Of a stretch of DNA of 64,000 nucleotides, positions 41,816-53,905 are shown piece after piece. Origin of the DNA: Heloderma charlesbogerti. Its lineage: Eukaryota; Chordata; Lepidosauria; Squamata; Helodermatidae. Within the stretch, counting starts at the first letter, position 1. Each line of letters starts with the position of its first letter. The position numbers were made by a program, and so were the translations under genes. Location of the stretch: contig JANEZZ010002359.1 of the NCBI GenBank assembly GCA_026122225.1, positions 473,938 through 537,937 on the forward strand. Reading direction: 5' to 3'. The notes beneath the pieces were generated by a model. It did no database searches. It saw only the letters and a list, made by a program, of their open reading frames with translations, and was not told where the DNA came from.

Positions 41816-41837
41816 ACAACAACAACAACCATGTAAT

Positions 41838-44334
41838 GGATAAAAAGAAAATGGCCCTGCCTATAGGCACTGAAAGATAGGATCTCCCACCTGCATTCTG
41901 AAGTGTTACAGTTTTAAGAGTGCTGCATCACATGAATTTTCTGAACATGTCGAACAGCTCTAAGAAGGAAATAATAAGAAGGAACAGCTACTCACCATAG
42001 TTTTGCAGCGTATCATATATGCTGACTAGGTATGCTGAATACCCTCCAATCTGTTTAAAAGATAGCATGCTTTTTGGGTTCCCACTATGGCCTGATAACA
42101 CTATTAACTTCTCAGTCATGACTGAAAAGATCAGGAGGGGATTATGAACTTGCATACTGCCTCCCCCGCACTCTTTATCTCTCCTATGCAAAGTCCTTCC
42201 TCCTTTCCCTTTCCAGAATTAACTATGGTGTAACATCTACACTGACGGTAAGCATAGTTAACATTAACCATAGTTAGTTTTGAACTTGATTCAAAACCAG
42301 GATTTGAAGCTAGTTTGCAGACTCTGAGTTGTTAGAAGCTAATTCTAGTTAGTGATAACTATGGTCAACAACATAGTGGAAGAGGGAATGAGGGATGGAG
42401 GTGAGTCCACAAGTTTGCTCCAATCCTTTAACCACGGTTAAGAGATCAAGCAGTCAGTTGCATCTGCATCAGAGCAATGCAGGCATCCTTTTATGAATTG
42501 AATTTGGAATCCAATATTGGACTTTAAACACAAAGTGCATCTATTTGCATAGTATAAAACTGTCTATCTTATCCAGTTCGCACCGAATACACAATTGTGA
42601 TAGTGTGCTGTAGTTTTCAATTTTTAAAAGATTAATATTTTGAAAGTGAAATGTATTGCACGATAAGTGTACAAATGTCTGACATCTAAATGTAAAAAAA
42701 AGTCATTTATAATGCATATTTTGAAGGGAAATGTATATTTTGAAGTTAATATGCCAAAAATGACTTCATGGAGCCTACTGCCAGGCCCCATGGAAGATGT
42801 TCTCTCACGTGGCTTGCTTCACTACCATACTATGAATGGTCTGTTCACTTAATGTAAAACAAGTGTGCCTATTTTCCTCTGACAGATGTTGAAGGGTATG
42901 CTAAAGTTGTTCCACACCCAACACAGCTGAAACAATGAGGCATTTTTAGATTTACAAATCAAATCATACAGTTTGTGCCAAAGGTCCGGCTCATTACAAT
43001 AACAAAATAATGCAGTAAACCTCTTTTGCTCCAAGCTAAACTCAAGCCAAGAACACTAGTTTATTTAAGGCAGCCATGTTTTCCCCTTGACAGAGGTTCT
43101 ATGCCTTTAACAGGCACGTGACAAGCAAAAAAGCAAAAGGTGCACTTTCCCAGCATGGAGATGTGATGATATGCAAATTCAGATCTGTTGAATGTGACAG
43201 GTGTCTGCCTGTCACACCACTATTAATGAATGACACAGAGCCTCTGTCAGCAAAAAAAGGTAGAGCCCTAGGCTGACTGCGTGGTGACGGCAGATTCCCA
43301 CTTCATATATCAGATTCTTCAGGCTCAAAAAGTAGAGGGAAGCATACAGGTGAACCTCACAAGACAAGGAGGATTTTCTGCTTTGTACATACAGGCCAAA
43401 AGGCAGAGAAAGGCCTCTTGCAAATACTTCCCTAGAGTAAGAAGTAGAAAAAATAATCACACACAGCTACTTTTTGAACAGTACAAGACATATAACATGA
43501 TAGATTTTGGGAAAGTTGAAAGCATTTTTCAAACAAGGACACAGCAATACAATAGCTATAAAATGTTGTTTGAGACAGCAGTCATTTCTCAGAAGCTACC
43601 TGCTGCTATGTGGTGGGCATAAACAGTAGTAAATAGATCCAAAGTTACCTAGAGACAAGGAATGATCAAGGAAGCTTCACTAAAAGCAGCATAAGAGTAC
43701 AAAGCAAGATATATTTGGAAATATAACGCTAAGGTTACAGGACACCCAAAGGAGTGCTATTATTGTAAAGCTCACCCACATAACATAATATGGCACCCCA
43801 ATGCTAAAACCTTTGTGCTGTCATAATGCGCCTGCAATGAGAGTATGACCTCATTTTCAGAGGTACTGCTCTGACACAGCAGTCCATATAACCCTGATGT
43901 CGCTGCCGTTCATTTTAAAATGGGCCATCCGTCTGCTGTATCTTTCTGCAGAGATTATTGCAAACAATTCTTCAGATACAACTACCAATACTAATTGGCA
44001 CTAGCAGTTCCATCAGAGGCCTGAGGCTCTCTGTCTCGATATTACTTGGAGTTATTCTGCTTGCTGTGACAACACAAGCAGTTCGCACCATTTGGATGGG
44101 TGGTAGCAATCAGAAACCTCTTATTGTCTAACCCTGGGTCATATGTTCATTTAAAGTGGTCTTTCTATAAGCCAGGGTAGGGCGAGGGGAGCATGACTGC
44201 CCATGACCTACAACACATTGTTTGACACAGCTGTATGCCCAGATGGTTCATGCAAACTTTGCAAACTTTTTTAAGGGGAAAAGCTCACACAAAAAATCTG
44301 CCTGCCATATGGTTGTATCACACATTATGTTGTA
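41838..44334. other. Unassigned non-coding sequence
   Basis: No gene recognised. At 42215-42390 repeated TTAACTATGG / CCATAGTTA motifs in both orientations suggest a degraded palindromic DNA element. The rest is unassigned. Confidence 0.45.
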
Positions 44335-44340
44335 CATATG

Positions 44341-44374
44341 ATGTGTGTGCACATGCGCGCGCATGCATGTATGA
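44341..44374. repeat. Alternating purine/pyrimidine tract
   Basis: ATGTGTGTGCACATGCGCGC followed by GCATGCATGTATG; a potential Z-DNA former. Confidence 0.85.
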
Positions 44375-45437
44375 GAGATAGAGCATCCGCTGTTCTACAC
44401 CATGCCTAGAAAGAGGGGTGCTTTAGGTGACTTTATGAACCAAGCCTTAGCGAGTGGCCTGTACTCAGGTCATAGCTGTGTCCTCCTCAAATGAGCCATA
44501 TCAATAGAACTTTTTCATTGCACTTACCAAATTCTAGCTATACACCCTGATCCCCATAGGGACATTATGGCCCAACATCTATTTCAGACAAGCAATGAGA
44601 ACAGAATGACAGCAGCTTTTAGAGAACCAGAGGCTGCCGTGCACTAAATACACTACTTTAATAGATCCTATTTCACCATGTATTAGATATGTCAGTTACA
44701 ATAAAACTCTTAGAAAGGAAACATCCCATTGACCTGCTGATTATAAAAACCCACCACAGGGCAAACCGCCTGTCATTTATTTTATGTGTATCAGTAGACA
44801 GTATTACAGATAGAAATCCAGTTTGGTCTATGACCCTTCAAGCCTAGAAACAGAACTAAAGTTTTAAAAGTGTATCTCTGCATGTAATGATTTATTCATT
44901 ATTGCACTACATATATGGCAGGAGACAAAATAACTGGTGGCATCAGTTTTCAGGAGGCAATTATAGCAAAAGTGATATTTGCAAGTCAAGAGATTCATAT
45001 ATAATTAATGCATTTCCTTATTAATCTGCTTGACCATTAGCCTTTTTGCTGATACAAACACGCAATAACAATAAACATACAAAAATCAAATAGGATAAAA
45101 ATAAATTACTATTAAAGTACAAACAGTGAGAGTTAGTGTTGAGTTCGCTCCTCCAGCTTGATTCAAAATCTGCTTAGGAAAAAGCTATTTATTTTCAAAT
45201 TAAGCAAAAATACCTCATTTTCTCATGCCCATTCCAAACCTTGGGCACTGTCTCGCTCCCAGTGCAAGGCTGGTGTCAGGGATTGGCACTGTTAGGTGCT
45301 TGCCCAGGCCCATATTTGAGCAGAACCCCCACTACTGACCTACAGTCCCCGGTACTACTGCTCCTCACTTTCATCACCCACCCGCTAGCCCTTTGAGCAA
45401 CCAACAACAGGAATGAGAAGTAACAGCAGCAGAGTGT
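44375..45437. other. Unassigned sequence, including an A/T-rich repeat-free block
   Basis: No gene recognised. The block 44880-45120 is repeat-free and rich in homeodomain/POU-like words (ATTCATATATAATTAATGC, CCTTATTAATCTGC). Whether it is conserved cannot be judged here. Confidence 0.35.
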
Positions 45438-45732
45438 GAGCTACACGATGCGGTTAATCAGTTATTAATCCGCTTGCTGTATTCAGTTTCATCGCACTGA
45501 GATCCGAGCACTACACAAGGCGCATTTCCTTTCCTGCTTTTCTGCTACATAACCTCTAGGTGGAGCTGTGGTGTAGTGGAATAGCACACATATACAAGAG
45601 GAAATTGTGCTTTCTCTTGCTTTTACAATTAAGGGCTGCGTTTTCCCTGCTCTAAAAAAACTTGCTGAAAGTGCTGGTTAGATACAGAAGCAAAACTGGA
45701 GAGCCACAGTAAATGCCTTGTGTAGAAAAGCC
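45438..45732 (+). mobile_element. TIR MITE family 'AGCTTTTCTAC', copy 3
   Basis: Aligned with 25890-26220: CTTTTCTGCTACATAACC and TCTAGGTGG in the middle, AAATGCCTTGTGTAGAAAAG at the right end (compare 26199-26218). The left terminus is degraded. Confidence 0.75.
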
Positions 45733-46744
45733 CTAAAAGAGCTGCTGGGTAATCAGACCAGCAGACAGCAGTGGCTGCTGTTCTTTCTCTTTACCACCAT
45801 TAATTTTCACTGTGTGTATGTTCCACGTCAAGCCTCTATGGGGCTTGTGCTATCTCTTGTGTATACTGGTGTAAAACCAGGCAGGCAGGCAGGCAAGCAA
45901 CATGGCTGCCTAATAAAGCAGTTACTATGGTGCTGTGTCCAGGAGTTATCAATGGGCCACTCAGACATAACATTCACCTGTAAGTGGCAACAGTGGCAAG
46001 GAGAAGGAGCAGTAGTTGCCATCTGCCCACTCCCCCTCCAGGTAGCAATGAGGACTGAGCCCAGAGGTAGAAAGTGCCCATCATACAGGAGGATGACAGG
46101 ACTGGGGATAGCTCTCACCAAGGGAGGGGAGCCCACTGAAGATGTATTGCCAGAGGTCCCCCTAAAACCTGGAGCTGGCACTCTCCCAGTTACATCTGCA
46201 ACAAAGGCTGAACATCTCCCTGCTCCAAGCTCTCTATCCTTTCCCATTCCCCTAAACTTACCTCGTGGTGGTGGCAGTAAAGAAACCATACATCAGGCAG
46301 AGAAGCCTTGGCACCGAATTGCCATTAGACCTAGAATGCTCCTGAGACAGTTGCCCTATTCAGGGATTCTGACAGCACCTCAACAGAGCAAACATGTAAT
46401 GAGAGGAAACGCTTCAGCCCTGCCCCTCTCGACTGTCTGAAGAGGAGAGCCTCCTATGTCCACAGAGGTGCTCTATGTGAGCCAGAATGAAGGAATATCC
46501 AAGAGGGAGATCAACCTGGCCCATCCATTGGCCAGAGAAGGAGCAGTTGCAGGGAGCTCGCTTACCCACCCTGCAACTCCAGCTCAGTTACTCTGGAGCT
46601 GCATAAGTCACAGGAAAGAATGCTTTGCCCCCCTCCAACAGCCACAGGAAAAAGAACCTCATTCAAGCAAGAACATCAGCAAGAGAAGATCAGCCTGGCC
46701 CACAGGTCACTTAAATGCCTGCTTATAATCACCACCTTGTTCTG
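45733..46744. other. Unassigned region with a long chance frame
   Basis: A 240-codon frame (45718-46440, +) starts inside the neighbouring MITE and has no recognisable domain, so it is more likely chance than a gene. GATCAACCTGGCCCA (about 46510) and GATCAGCCTGGCCCA (about 46688) form a spaced imperfect repeat. Confidence 0.4.
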
Positions 46745-46920
46745 GCCTTGGAAAACTGATCTCTTCTTTTCCTCTCCTCTCCCCTTCTCTTGTGTGTCAT
46801 TGTCATATTAGTTTGTAAGCCTGATGGCAGGGCCTGTCTCCCTTTTTTTATTGATGCAAGCCACTTTGGGAGATAATAACTGTCCGAAAAGTGGGATAAA
46901 AATGAAGTAATTAAACAAAG
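46745..46920 (+). mobile_element. LINE 3'-end-like repeat
   Basis: TTAGTTTGTAAGCCTGATGG, CAGGGCCTGTCTCCC, GCCACTTTGGGAG and GTGGGATAAAAATGAAGTAA are in the order seen in reptile LINE 3' tails. Class not determined. Confidence 0.55.
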
Positions 46921-46923
46921 TAA

Positions 46924-47042
46924 GGGCACAATCCAATTTATGTTTAGATAGCAAAAAAGGCCTACAACTCCCAGAATGCCCCAGCCAGCCATGCTGGGAG
47001 TTGTAGGCCTTTTTTCTGTCTAAACATGCATAGGATTGCACC
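46924..47042. mobile_element. Palindromic MITE with GGCCTACAACTCCCAG arms
   Basis: AAAAAAGGCCTACAACTCCC (46953-46972) is mirrored by GGGAGTTGTAGGCCTTTTTT (46998-47017). The outer arms GGGCACAATCC and GGATTGCACC and a TGTTTAGA pair are also complementary. Total about 119 bp with a short loop; can fold into one hairpin. Confidence 0.85.
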
Positions 47043-47789
47043 TTAGGTTTCAATGGGAAAGAAAAGGAGTGACAATGGCAGTAAGGGGGGCCGGTTGACA
47101 GGGCAATCCATTCCAAATGAGGCCCAAAATCTGGAGGAGTTTGTACCTAGTTTAGACTAGACCTAGGGGTTCTGAACAGGGGAAGTACATATCTGACCCC
47201 TCTCCAATTCCAAGCTTCACAGACATTACTAGTAGAGGTATCTCTGCTCTAATCCACTTTTGCACCAGCTGTCTCTTTCAATAGCATGAGGCACTGGGAT
47301 GGTCTGTATTTCATTCACTGTCATTGCCAGTTTCTCCTTATCTGTACTCTTCAAGTGACAGCTAATACCTCAGTAAAAGTGGGATCTTCCAACAACTTCC
47401 ATTTATTATATCTGAACAAATTTCCACAATGTTCCTAATCCAAGGGTACTTCCTAACTGAGGGCTCCTAGCACTAACAATCAGAAAGCGTTGTGCAGCTA
47501 TTAAACAGATTCTCCGCAGTCAGAAAAGAGATGGAAGAAGCAGTGAGAAAACGCCGGAGGGCTACAAGCAGAAGACAAGGCTCGTCTGGAAGCACCCTAA
47601 GTCACAGTCCCACCTTTCTTTCTTCATTTAAGAGCTATAACAAATAAGCATATTTGTTATCGGCTAGAGGCTCATCAACTAGAAACAACAGAGGATAAAA
47701 GAGGTCTGTCCCAGGGGGCTCTAGTGTGCTGTGAGAGAAAGCTGCTGTGCCACAAGAAACAGATTAATGAAATATTTAAGGGGCTTGGG
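47043..47789. other. Unassigned sequence
   Basis: No feature recognised. Confidence 0.4.
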
Positions 47790-48262
47790 ACCGTGATACC
47801 TGATGGCATGCCTCTCCTGAAATGAACCTACCTGTATTCTACATTCAGTATTTAAGGTCCTCCTCTGTGTGCCTCTTCCGAGGGGAGCTCGGAAGGTGGC
47901 AACGAGGGAGAGGGCCTTCTCAGTGGTGGCCCCATCTGTGGAGTGAGCTCCCTGATGAGGTCCGCCTGGCACCAACATTATTATCTTTTCAGTGCCAGGT
48001 TAAGGCCTATCTCTTTTCCCAGGCATTTGGCAGCACATGGTGAATTTTAATCAGTCCTGGATGTGTCTTTAGTTATGACTGATAGTTCAAAATTGTTTTT
48101 AGTTATATGTTGTTTGTGTATATTGTCTGTGTGCTTTTATGTAAATGGCTTTTAAACTTTGTGTATTGTATTTTAATGTTTTAACTTCTGTAAACTGCCT
48201 GGGGAGCTTTGGCTATGGGGTGATATAGAAATGTATAATAATAATAATAATAAAAATAATAA
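47790..48262 (+). mobile_element. L2-type LINE 3' end
   Basis: Includes the end of the ORF (RGELGRWQRG, WSELPDEVRLAPT, QCQVKAYLFSQAF in shifting frames), then GGGGAGCTTTGGCTATGGGG and a tail of (AAT)n (48236-48262). 5'-truncated. Confidence 0.8.
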
Positions 48263-48404
48263 TATTCTGAGCACTGGTCATTCTTATTCTAAAAGTAAAC
48301 CTTTTTTCTGTAAAAGTAAAGTTTACCTCCGGTTTTAAGTCAGGAAAAAAGTGTGTACCTCAGCCATAAGTAGTTTGGGAAATACAGGGTTACTAGATGG
48401 CAAG

Positions 48405-48942
48405 TGTCAGGAGTGCCCTAGCGGCCTCTTTCAGTAGACTCCAATAACCAACTCAAGACACAGATGAAAGGATTCTTTTCAAGGCTTTAATCCTTTTACA
48501 ATTTAATGAGTCTTTCCGATACTAATCACCAGCGACTAAGCAAGGAACAGCAGAGTGGCCTTTGCACCGAGTAGGCAGTTGATCCCCATTTGAAGGAGAG
48601 TCACTTGAAAACCCTGAACTTATGGGCTAGGTAGAGATCCTCCCTCTTTCCCTTGGGTCCACGGGAGGTAGCTGTTGCTTGCGTGCCAAATGGGTGCTAC
48701 GCCTCCTTTCCGCGCCCTCCATCGCTCGTCGCTCCCTGCGTCTGCGTCGAGCATCTAGCAAGCCTCGTTCCCGCACTTTCTCACTGCTAGGATCACTATC
48801 TATCTCAGGAATGCTGGCAGGAGGAACCTCTGTCAGCTGCTGTGCCTGTGGGGGATGAGCTAGCTCCTCTCCCACGGATTGCTGATCCTCCTCAGAATCA
48901 GAACTGCTCTGGGGTTCTATCGGCTCAGTTTCCACCCTGACA
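48405..48942 (-). mobile_element. Solo LTR (copy E) with perfect 5-bp TSD
   Basis: 538 bp from TGTCAGGAG to CACCCTGACA, with identical GCAAG at 48400-48404 and 48943-48947. The inverted TGTCAGG/CCCTGACA ends are intact. As the only family member of this locus type with both duplications, it marks the original insertion from which copy B and its flank were derived. Sense is minus strand; ATTAAA-type signals lie near 48487-48510. Confidence 0.93.
48627..48935 (-). CDS. Open frame conserved inside the LTR family (copy E)
   Basis: About 102 codons, as at 1165 and 30101: acidic Ser/Glu/Gln half (SSSDSEEDQQSVGEELAHPP), then Arg-rich half (RGLLDARRRRRERRAMEGAE) and DPRERGRIS. No ATG start. Intact frames in three copies suggest a shared coding origin. 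No domain recognised. Confidence 0.35.
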   Translation of the reverse strand: METEPIEPQSSSDSEEDQQSVGEELAHPPQAQQLTEVPPASIPEIDSDPSSEKVRERGLLDARRRRRERRAMEGAERRRSTHLARKQQLPPVDPRERGRIST

Positions 48943-48947
48943 GCAAG

Positions 48948-49190
48948 CTTAATTCTTGGAAGTATAGATGAGCCATTTCTACTAAGCTAAAGGAATACTG
49001 ACAGCCCTGTATAAGGCCCTCATGAGACCACATCTGTAATACACTGTTGACGTTTGACCACCAATTTTCAGGGAAGATGTGTTCAAACTGCAACATATGC
49101 AAAGAGCAACAACTAAAGTGAACACAAGAATAATCTGTTTTATGAGCAGAGATCTGAAGTGCTTAGCCTATTTAATTTAGAGCAGGGGAA
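48948..49190 (+). pseudogene. Old LINE (CR1-like) ORF remnant
   Basis: In broken frames, GCCCTCATGAGACCACATC, TACACTGTTGACGTTTG and ATGCAAAGAGCAACAAC correspond to the CR1 C-terminal block RP(R/H)LEYC...LERVQRRATK. Very degraded. The first 140 bp are duplicated at 30414-30559. Confidence 0.5.
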
Positions 49191-49550
49191 AGCTTGGACA
49201 GGCTAAATATGGACAATGGGCCTTAATTTGGTTAACGTTGCTCCTGTCATATTAACAGTGTCCCATTAAATCTTACTAATCCCTGTTGCAAAATACTGAT
49301 GTGGTTCCTTTCATTTGAATCCTTACATTCTCCACAAACATGGTTGAACTGAATGAAGTAGTAGGAAACTTTACTTTAGTATAACTACAGATTTTCTGTA
49401 GTGTAGACTGTAAAAGCAATTATACAAAGTAAGTGAAGGATGCTCAGCGGCTTTGGCCGTTTCATTTTCAAGTGCAGAAAACAGCAGACAAAAAAGCTTC
49501 AGCATAAAAAGAGGCGACCTTGTCAAAGAACTTTTGACCTTCATGTTTAA
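49191..49550. other. Unassigned sequence
   Basis: No feature recognised. Confidence 0.4.
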
Positions 49551-49784
49551 TTACAGTCTGCTGTCCTTCTTTTTATAGAATTGCTCAACATGGCCTAAAA
49601 TCAATGCACTGATTTTGCCTCCTTCAATTTTGTCCTGCATTTCTTGCAGAAGGGCATCTGACATTTTCAGCTGACTGCAGCCACTGGTGCTGGGGTCCCT
49701 CATGACCTGTGCCCAGCCAAACCTCAGTATATCTCTTCTTTTCTTATCCTTGATGTTTCCCTTGCTTTTGAAGCTGCTGATCAT
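49551..49784 (-). CDS. Unrecognised 77-codon frame with coding-like composition
   Basis: Starts MISSFKSKGNIKDKKRRD and ends GHVEQFYKKKDSRL, with a central KMSDALLQEMQDKIEGGK. It is Lys-rich with a helical-looking middle. A TAA two codons before the ATG closes the frame upstream, and there is no clear Kozak context, splice site or poly(A). It could be a chance frame, a fragment of a processed pseudogene or an unknown small gene. I do not recognise the protein. Confidence 0.2.
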   Translation of the reverse strand: MISSFKSKGNIKDKKRRDILRFGWAQVMRDPSTSGCSQLKMSDALLQEMQDKIEGGKISALILGHVEQFYKKKDSRL

Positions 49785-50354
49785 ACCCAGTTATGCCTTC
49801 ATGGAGGTTTTGTAGCAGTATCCTTTCAATATACAACTGCTCTCCATAGTTCCTTTCTGATCATTTTTTAATACACATTTGGTGGAGTGTCTCTGCCTTT
49901 TATCTCTGACAGTCCCACGAAGTCCAGTCCATTACCCTCTATACCTTATAATTCATCTTCAGATTAACATTCCAGCTCACGTGGCTTCAGCCCTTCACAT
50001 CTTTATGCCTTTAACTCCTAGCCTATTGCTAAGGAGAGATCATGTCTTGGAGCCTTTGCTCTCAGGTTTGGATCTGAGCAAAATCATTGACTGCAAAGCT
50101 TTGTGCTATTCACATCAGAGCACAGTACTATCACATGATCATTCATAATGCAGAAGATGGCTTCAGCTAGCCCCCCCTGTCATGTTCTTATGGCACTTAA
50201 GTCTGGTGACAGGTAACAAGAGTGTGTGAGGGTGGGGGGAATTGCACATACTGTTTCAAATGAGGGAGAGGAGATCTGCTATTACATTTCTTCATTTCTA
50301 ACATCCATATGCAACAGCTAGTCACTTTCCTTCTGGCTTTGAAGGCTATTACAC
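49785..50354. other. Unassigned sequence
   Basis: No feature recognised. Confidence 0.4.
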
Positions 50355-51290
50355 TGGGATGGGCAACCACTTCTATGTCGAGGGCCACATTCCCCCAGGG
50401 GTAATCCTTTGGGGGGCACATGCCAGTGGTGGATTGGGCTGTCCTTACAGTCCTTGGGCTGGTGGTGGGCAGGGCGAGACCCACCAAACCTCTCTCCTGG
50501 ATGCACACACACCATCAGTACACTCCTCCATCCATCCCATTAGGCATACACCCCCCTCATCCATCCATCCATGCACAGCCCTATCAAGCCATTCATCAAT
50601 CTATGCCCCTATATAACTATCCATTTGTGCTCTTTGTCTCCGTCTCTCCCTCTCACACACAGTCCATTCATTCATCCACACCTCATCCATCCATTCTTTC
50701 ATCAATGAGTCCATCTATCTTTTTTCTCTGCCCCCAATATTCAGTAATAGGAAAGTCAGGCTTGTTTTTTCCAACAACAACCCCCACCCACCGACCCACC
50801 CAAACACACTCACGCACACACACCAAAAACAGTGGTGCAAAAGAGGAAATTAAGCCCAGCCGTTTTCTTCAAGCAGATTAGAAGGCAGCCCCTTAGGAGT
50901 AAGGGCCCCTAAAGTTCAGGTCACTTTATTGTGCACTCCTTAGTCTTGAACTCACACACTCCTGGCTGATGACCACACCCCTGCAAGGTTTTTTCTCTCT
51001 GCTGTTTTTGTTACCTATCAGCCTTCCTTCACTCTCCCCCTCCTCCCATACTAGTTGTTGCTGCTAGAATGGCTTTAAGAAATTGCAGCGTTCCCCCACA
51101 CACACACACACACACAATTTCAAAGTGCTCTGGTTTTCCAAGTGGTAATGTTTTCAGCCAGAGGGGGGGAGAGACACGGTGGCAGCAGAAAGTGCGGGGG
51201 GGGATTCAGGTGTGAGACTAGGGCATCCATGAGTGGGAGGGGAGTCCCCTGGGGGCTGCATGCGACCTGCAGTTTGCTCATCTGTGCGAT
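50355..51290. mobile_element. hAT-like MITE or deletion derivative, about 0.9 kb
   Basis: CACTGGGATGGGCAACC with GTCGAGGGCCACATTCCCCC at the left, and GGGGGCTGCATGCGACCTGC with AGTTTGCTCATCTGTGCG at the right, fit the inverted ends of the hAT-type 'GAGGGCCACA' repeats common in reptiles. The interior carries CCAT-rich (50520-50720) and (CA)n (51097-51117) simple repeats. Duplications are not evident. Confidence 0.5.
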
Positions 51291-51584
51291 AATGGGATAG
51301 TATAATTCTGTGGGACAAATCTAAATGCAACATGGCCATTTTGTGTCTCAGTACTTTAAAATGCAGAGCCAAGGAAACAAATACCCCAGAAGAAAAGGAA
51401 ATGGCTTCTTTACATCCCATCCCACCAATTCTCAATTTTAACCCAGGGAAAAACCCATCTCATGATGTTAACCTTTCTGAAACAGTGTCCAATCACGGGA
51501 GAAACCTGATAACATCTTAAAAAGAAAGAGTGCTTTTCAAGACACTTAATCACTCAGTTCTGAAAATCGCCGCTCGACTTTAAC
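51291..51584. other. Unassigned sequence before the quality transition
   Basis: Ordinary-looking sequence with no recognised feature. Base-level reliability becomes doubtful from about 51560. Confidence 0.4.
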
Positions 51585-52194
51585 ATGCTTTCCTCAACTA
51601 CATGCATCAAGCTGTTAGATGTGGCGAAGGGGCTCAGTAGGGAAAAATTCAGTGAAGGCGCATAATGCTGCTTCCGATGCATAAGGTGGCCACCAAGAGT
51701 GACAGTTGGTGCACTCCTGAGCCCGAGCTCAGCGTCTTTCTGTCTCCCACAAATGTGGTGGTCGAACATCGGAGAAGAAGTAGTAATGGACCTCCAATCC
51801 AGATATCTCCTCAATGACCTTCTCACCATACACGTAGACGTGTATTACGAGATGGCCAACGGTGTGATCCACCAAGTGCTTGAGAGACGGCAACGCCATC
51901 ATTGAAGTCTGTACCATTTCTCTATTGTGGCCGTTGAATGTGAACTGTAGGCATGTGTAAGAATACGGCTTAGAATAGTAGCGTCTTGGTAGATTTTTAT
52001 AAGTTACGTGTACAAGGGATATGGGTGATTCGTGCAATAATAGAAAAGATGAGCTGTAAGTAGACAATCGGAAATAGGCGTCTATCTGACAATTCAAGAG
52101 CCGTCCCTGCCGCCCTTTACTCTTCACTCAGGGATAGTGTGATTGATATAGGACCTCCAAGTTAATACCCAATTAGAACCACGACATTATGAAC

Positions 52195-53905
52195 TGGCGG
52201 ACCCCCATACTCTCTCCATCCTCAAACCCACCGACCACCCTCAAAACACCCAAACACCTCCGCCCCCCCGGACAGGAGCCTCAGAGCGGGGCGGAATATA
52301 GAAAAAAGAAGAAAAGACAGCGAGAGACGCAAGGGGAGAAGGAGCTATCGTGGGTTGGGGTCTCGATGCGGTGAGGGCGGAGAGGGGTATTTCCAAAATA
52401 AAAGTTAGCGCCAGAGAAGATGAAGTAGTGGAGAAAGGGAGATACAGGGAAAGAGACCGCCAGATCGAGAAGAAACGAAAGTGAGGCGTGAATCGGTGGC
52501 AGTGTGGAGGAAGTGGGGTAAGAATGTAGAATGTAGGAAGGGGATGAAGGAGAGATTGAGAAGGAGGGGAAGATAGGAAAAGGAAAGAGGCGTGTGGAAG
52601 GAGTGAAGGGTGAAGGTCAGGAGAGTGAAACTTAGAAGGAAAGTGGTGTGAGGGAAAAGGAAACAGGCATGTGAGAATGGCGTTCAGGCGTTGGGGGCCA
52701 ACACGAGATAAGGGACCCATCAGCTGGGGGTGGTGTTGGGTGGTGAGAAAGATATATCGCGATGCTGCATAAAGAGACATTAGTGTGTTTGGATACTGGA
52801 TATAGTAAGATCAATGAACGTAGGTAAGTGTGAGGGTGTGGTCAAACATGCTAGATCGGCAAGTAGTTGTAACAAGTTGACATCTTGGGGGAGGATCAGC
52901 GAATATCTGGTCAGGCATAGGCCCGACTAGTGGGCGCGGGGGAGAATGCGAGCGCGAATCTGAGTCATTGGCGATGGATAGTATATTTTGGATCGGATTT
53001 TATAAATGTAGAGTTATTGTTCCTCAACGAGGCGAATAAAACGTTTGGTCATTTACGGAATATGTGTGCGAGAAGACGAGATTTGGTCGGAGGGGGAGAG
53101 TGCGTGCCGGTGTGTTTCCGGGGGAGGGCGCGGGAAAACTTGATTTAATTTTTCGTAGGGGTGACCATCAGGCGGTTGAAGGATTTCTCATATACTACTA
53201 TTGTTGGGGCTTTAGATTCACGCTTAGAAGGTAAAATGGTAGAGTGTTTGAGTAGGACACGTTATTGGTCATAAAAGGGCGAATGTTTGGGAAGAAATAA
53301 AAAGCAGTAAGAAGCGGAGAAAAGCGGAGCTAGAAGGAGTGAGTGAACGGAGCCAGTATAAGGGAGTAAGGTGTACGATGGCAGTGAAAGGGAGGAAAGA
53401 GTAGAGAGGTTAAGAGGAAGGGAGTACACCAGTAAGTAAAGATGGTAAGAGAGAGTTAACAGTACTGGAGAGATAAAAGTAGTGGGGAAGTGAGTAACGA
53501 AGTAAGGTAGAGAGTAGGGGGCGAGGATAGTAAGTAGAGTACGATGGAAGTACAGTACTGAGAGTTTGTATATTGGGGGGGGTGGGAGAACTCAGAGAAG
53601 ATGTACCAAGTAACAGAAAAAACAAGAAAAAGAAAATAAAAATAAGCTGAGAAACTAGGAAAAAAAAAAAAGAAGTCATGATAGTGTGTAGACGGATGGG
53701 GGGATAGGTTAGTATGAGGGTGCGGGGTACCATGTTTTGTACATTATCATTACTCTTAGGGAGGGGGTATATTGTTGTGGGGTTACTGGGATAGCTGAGT
53801 GTGGTGGGTTTGAGGGTTGAGTGTTTGGGTGGTGTGCTGAGTTTTGCTATTTTATTTTTATTAGGCTTAATGATGGGGGTACGAGTTCTGGTTACAATGC
53901 TTCGT
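52195..53905. other. Anomalous C/A-rich then G/A-rich stretch inside BovB copy 4
   Basis: About 52195-52270 is C/A-rich; 52310-53700 is strongly G/A-rich; 53700-53905 is G/T-rich. Only broken BovB words are recognisable. The replaced BovB interval is far shorter than the text here. Frames in this interval should not be read as genes. Confidence 0.75.

Larger units (their letters stand above)
38615..41827 (+). mobile_element. BovB LINE copy 3, full length (about 3.2 kb)
   Basis: Begins GCCCCTTCATGGATCACTGC, as copy 1 does, and ends in (CAA)n. It is flanked by ACCGTGTAAT (38605-38614) and ACCATGTAAT (41828-41837), a 10-bp duplication with one change. It retains endonuclease, linker and RT in order. 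Visible lesions: TAA at about 39123, TGA at about 39565, and a lost G at about 40919 that splits the RT. It serves as the reference for the other copies here. Confidence 0.96.

Noticed and set aside
45718..46440. Host gene of 240 codons
   Set aside because: It begins inside a MITE terminus, shows no domain, and antisense frames are similarly long; likely chance.
50520..50720. Minisatellite of CCAT units
   Set aside because: Units are irregular and interrupted; described only as a simple-repeat-rich interior of a hAT-like element.
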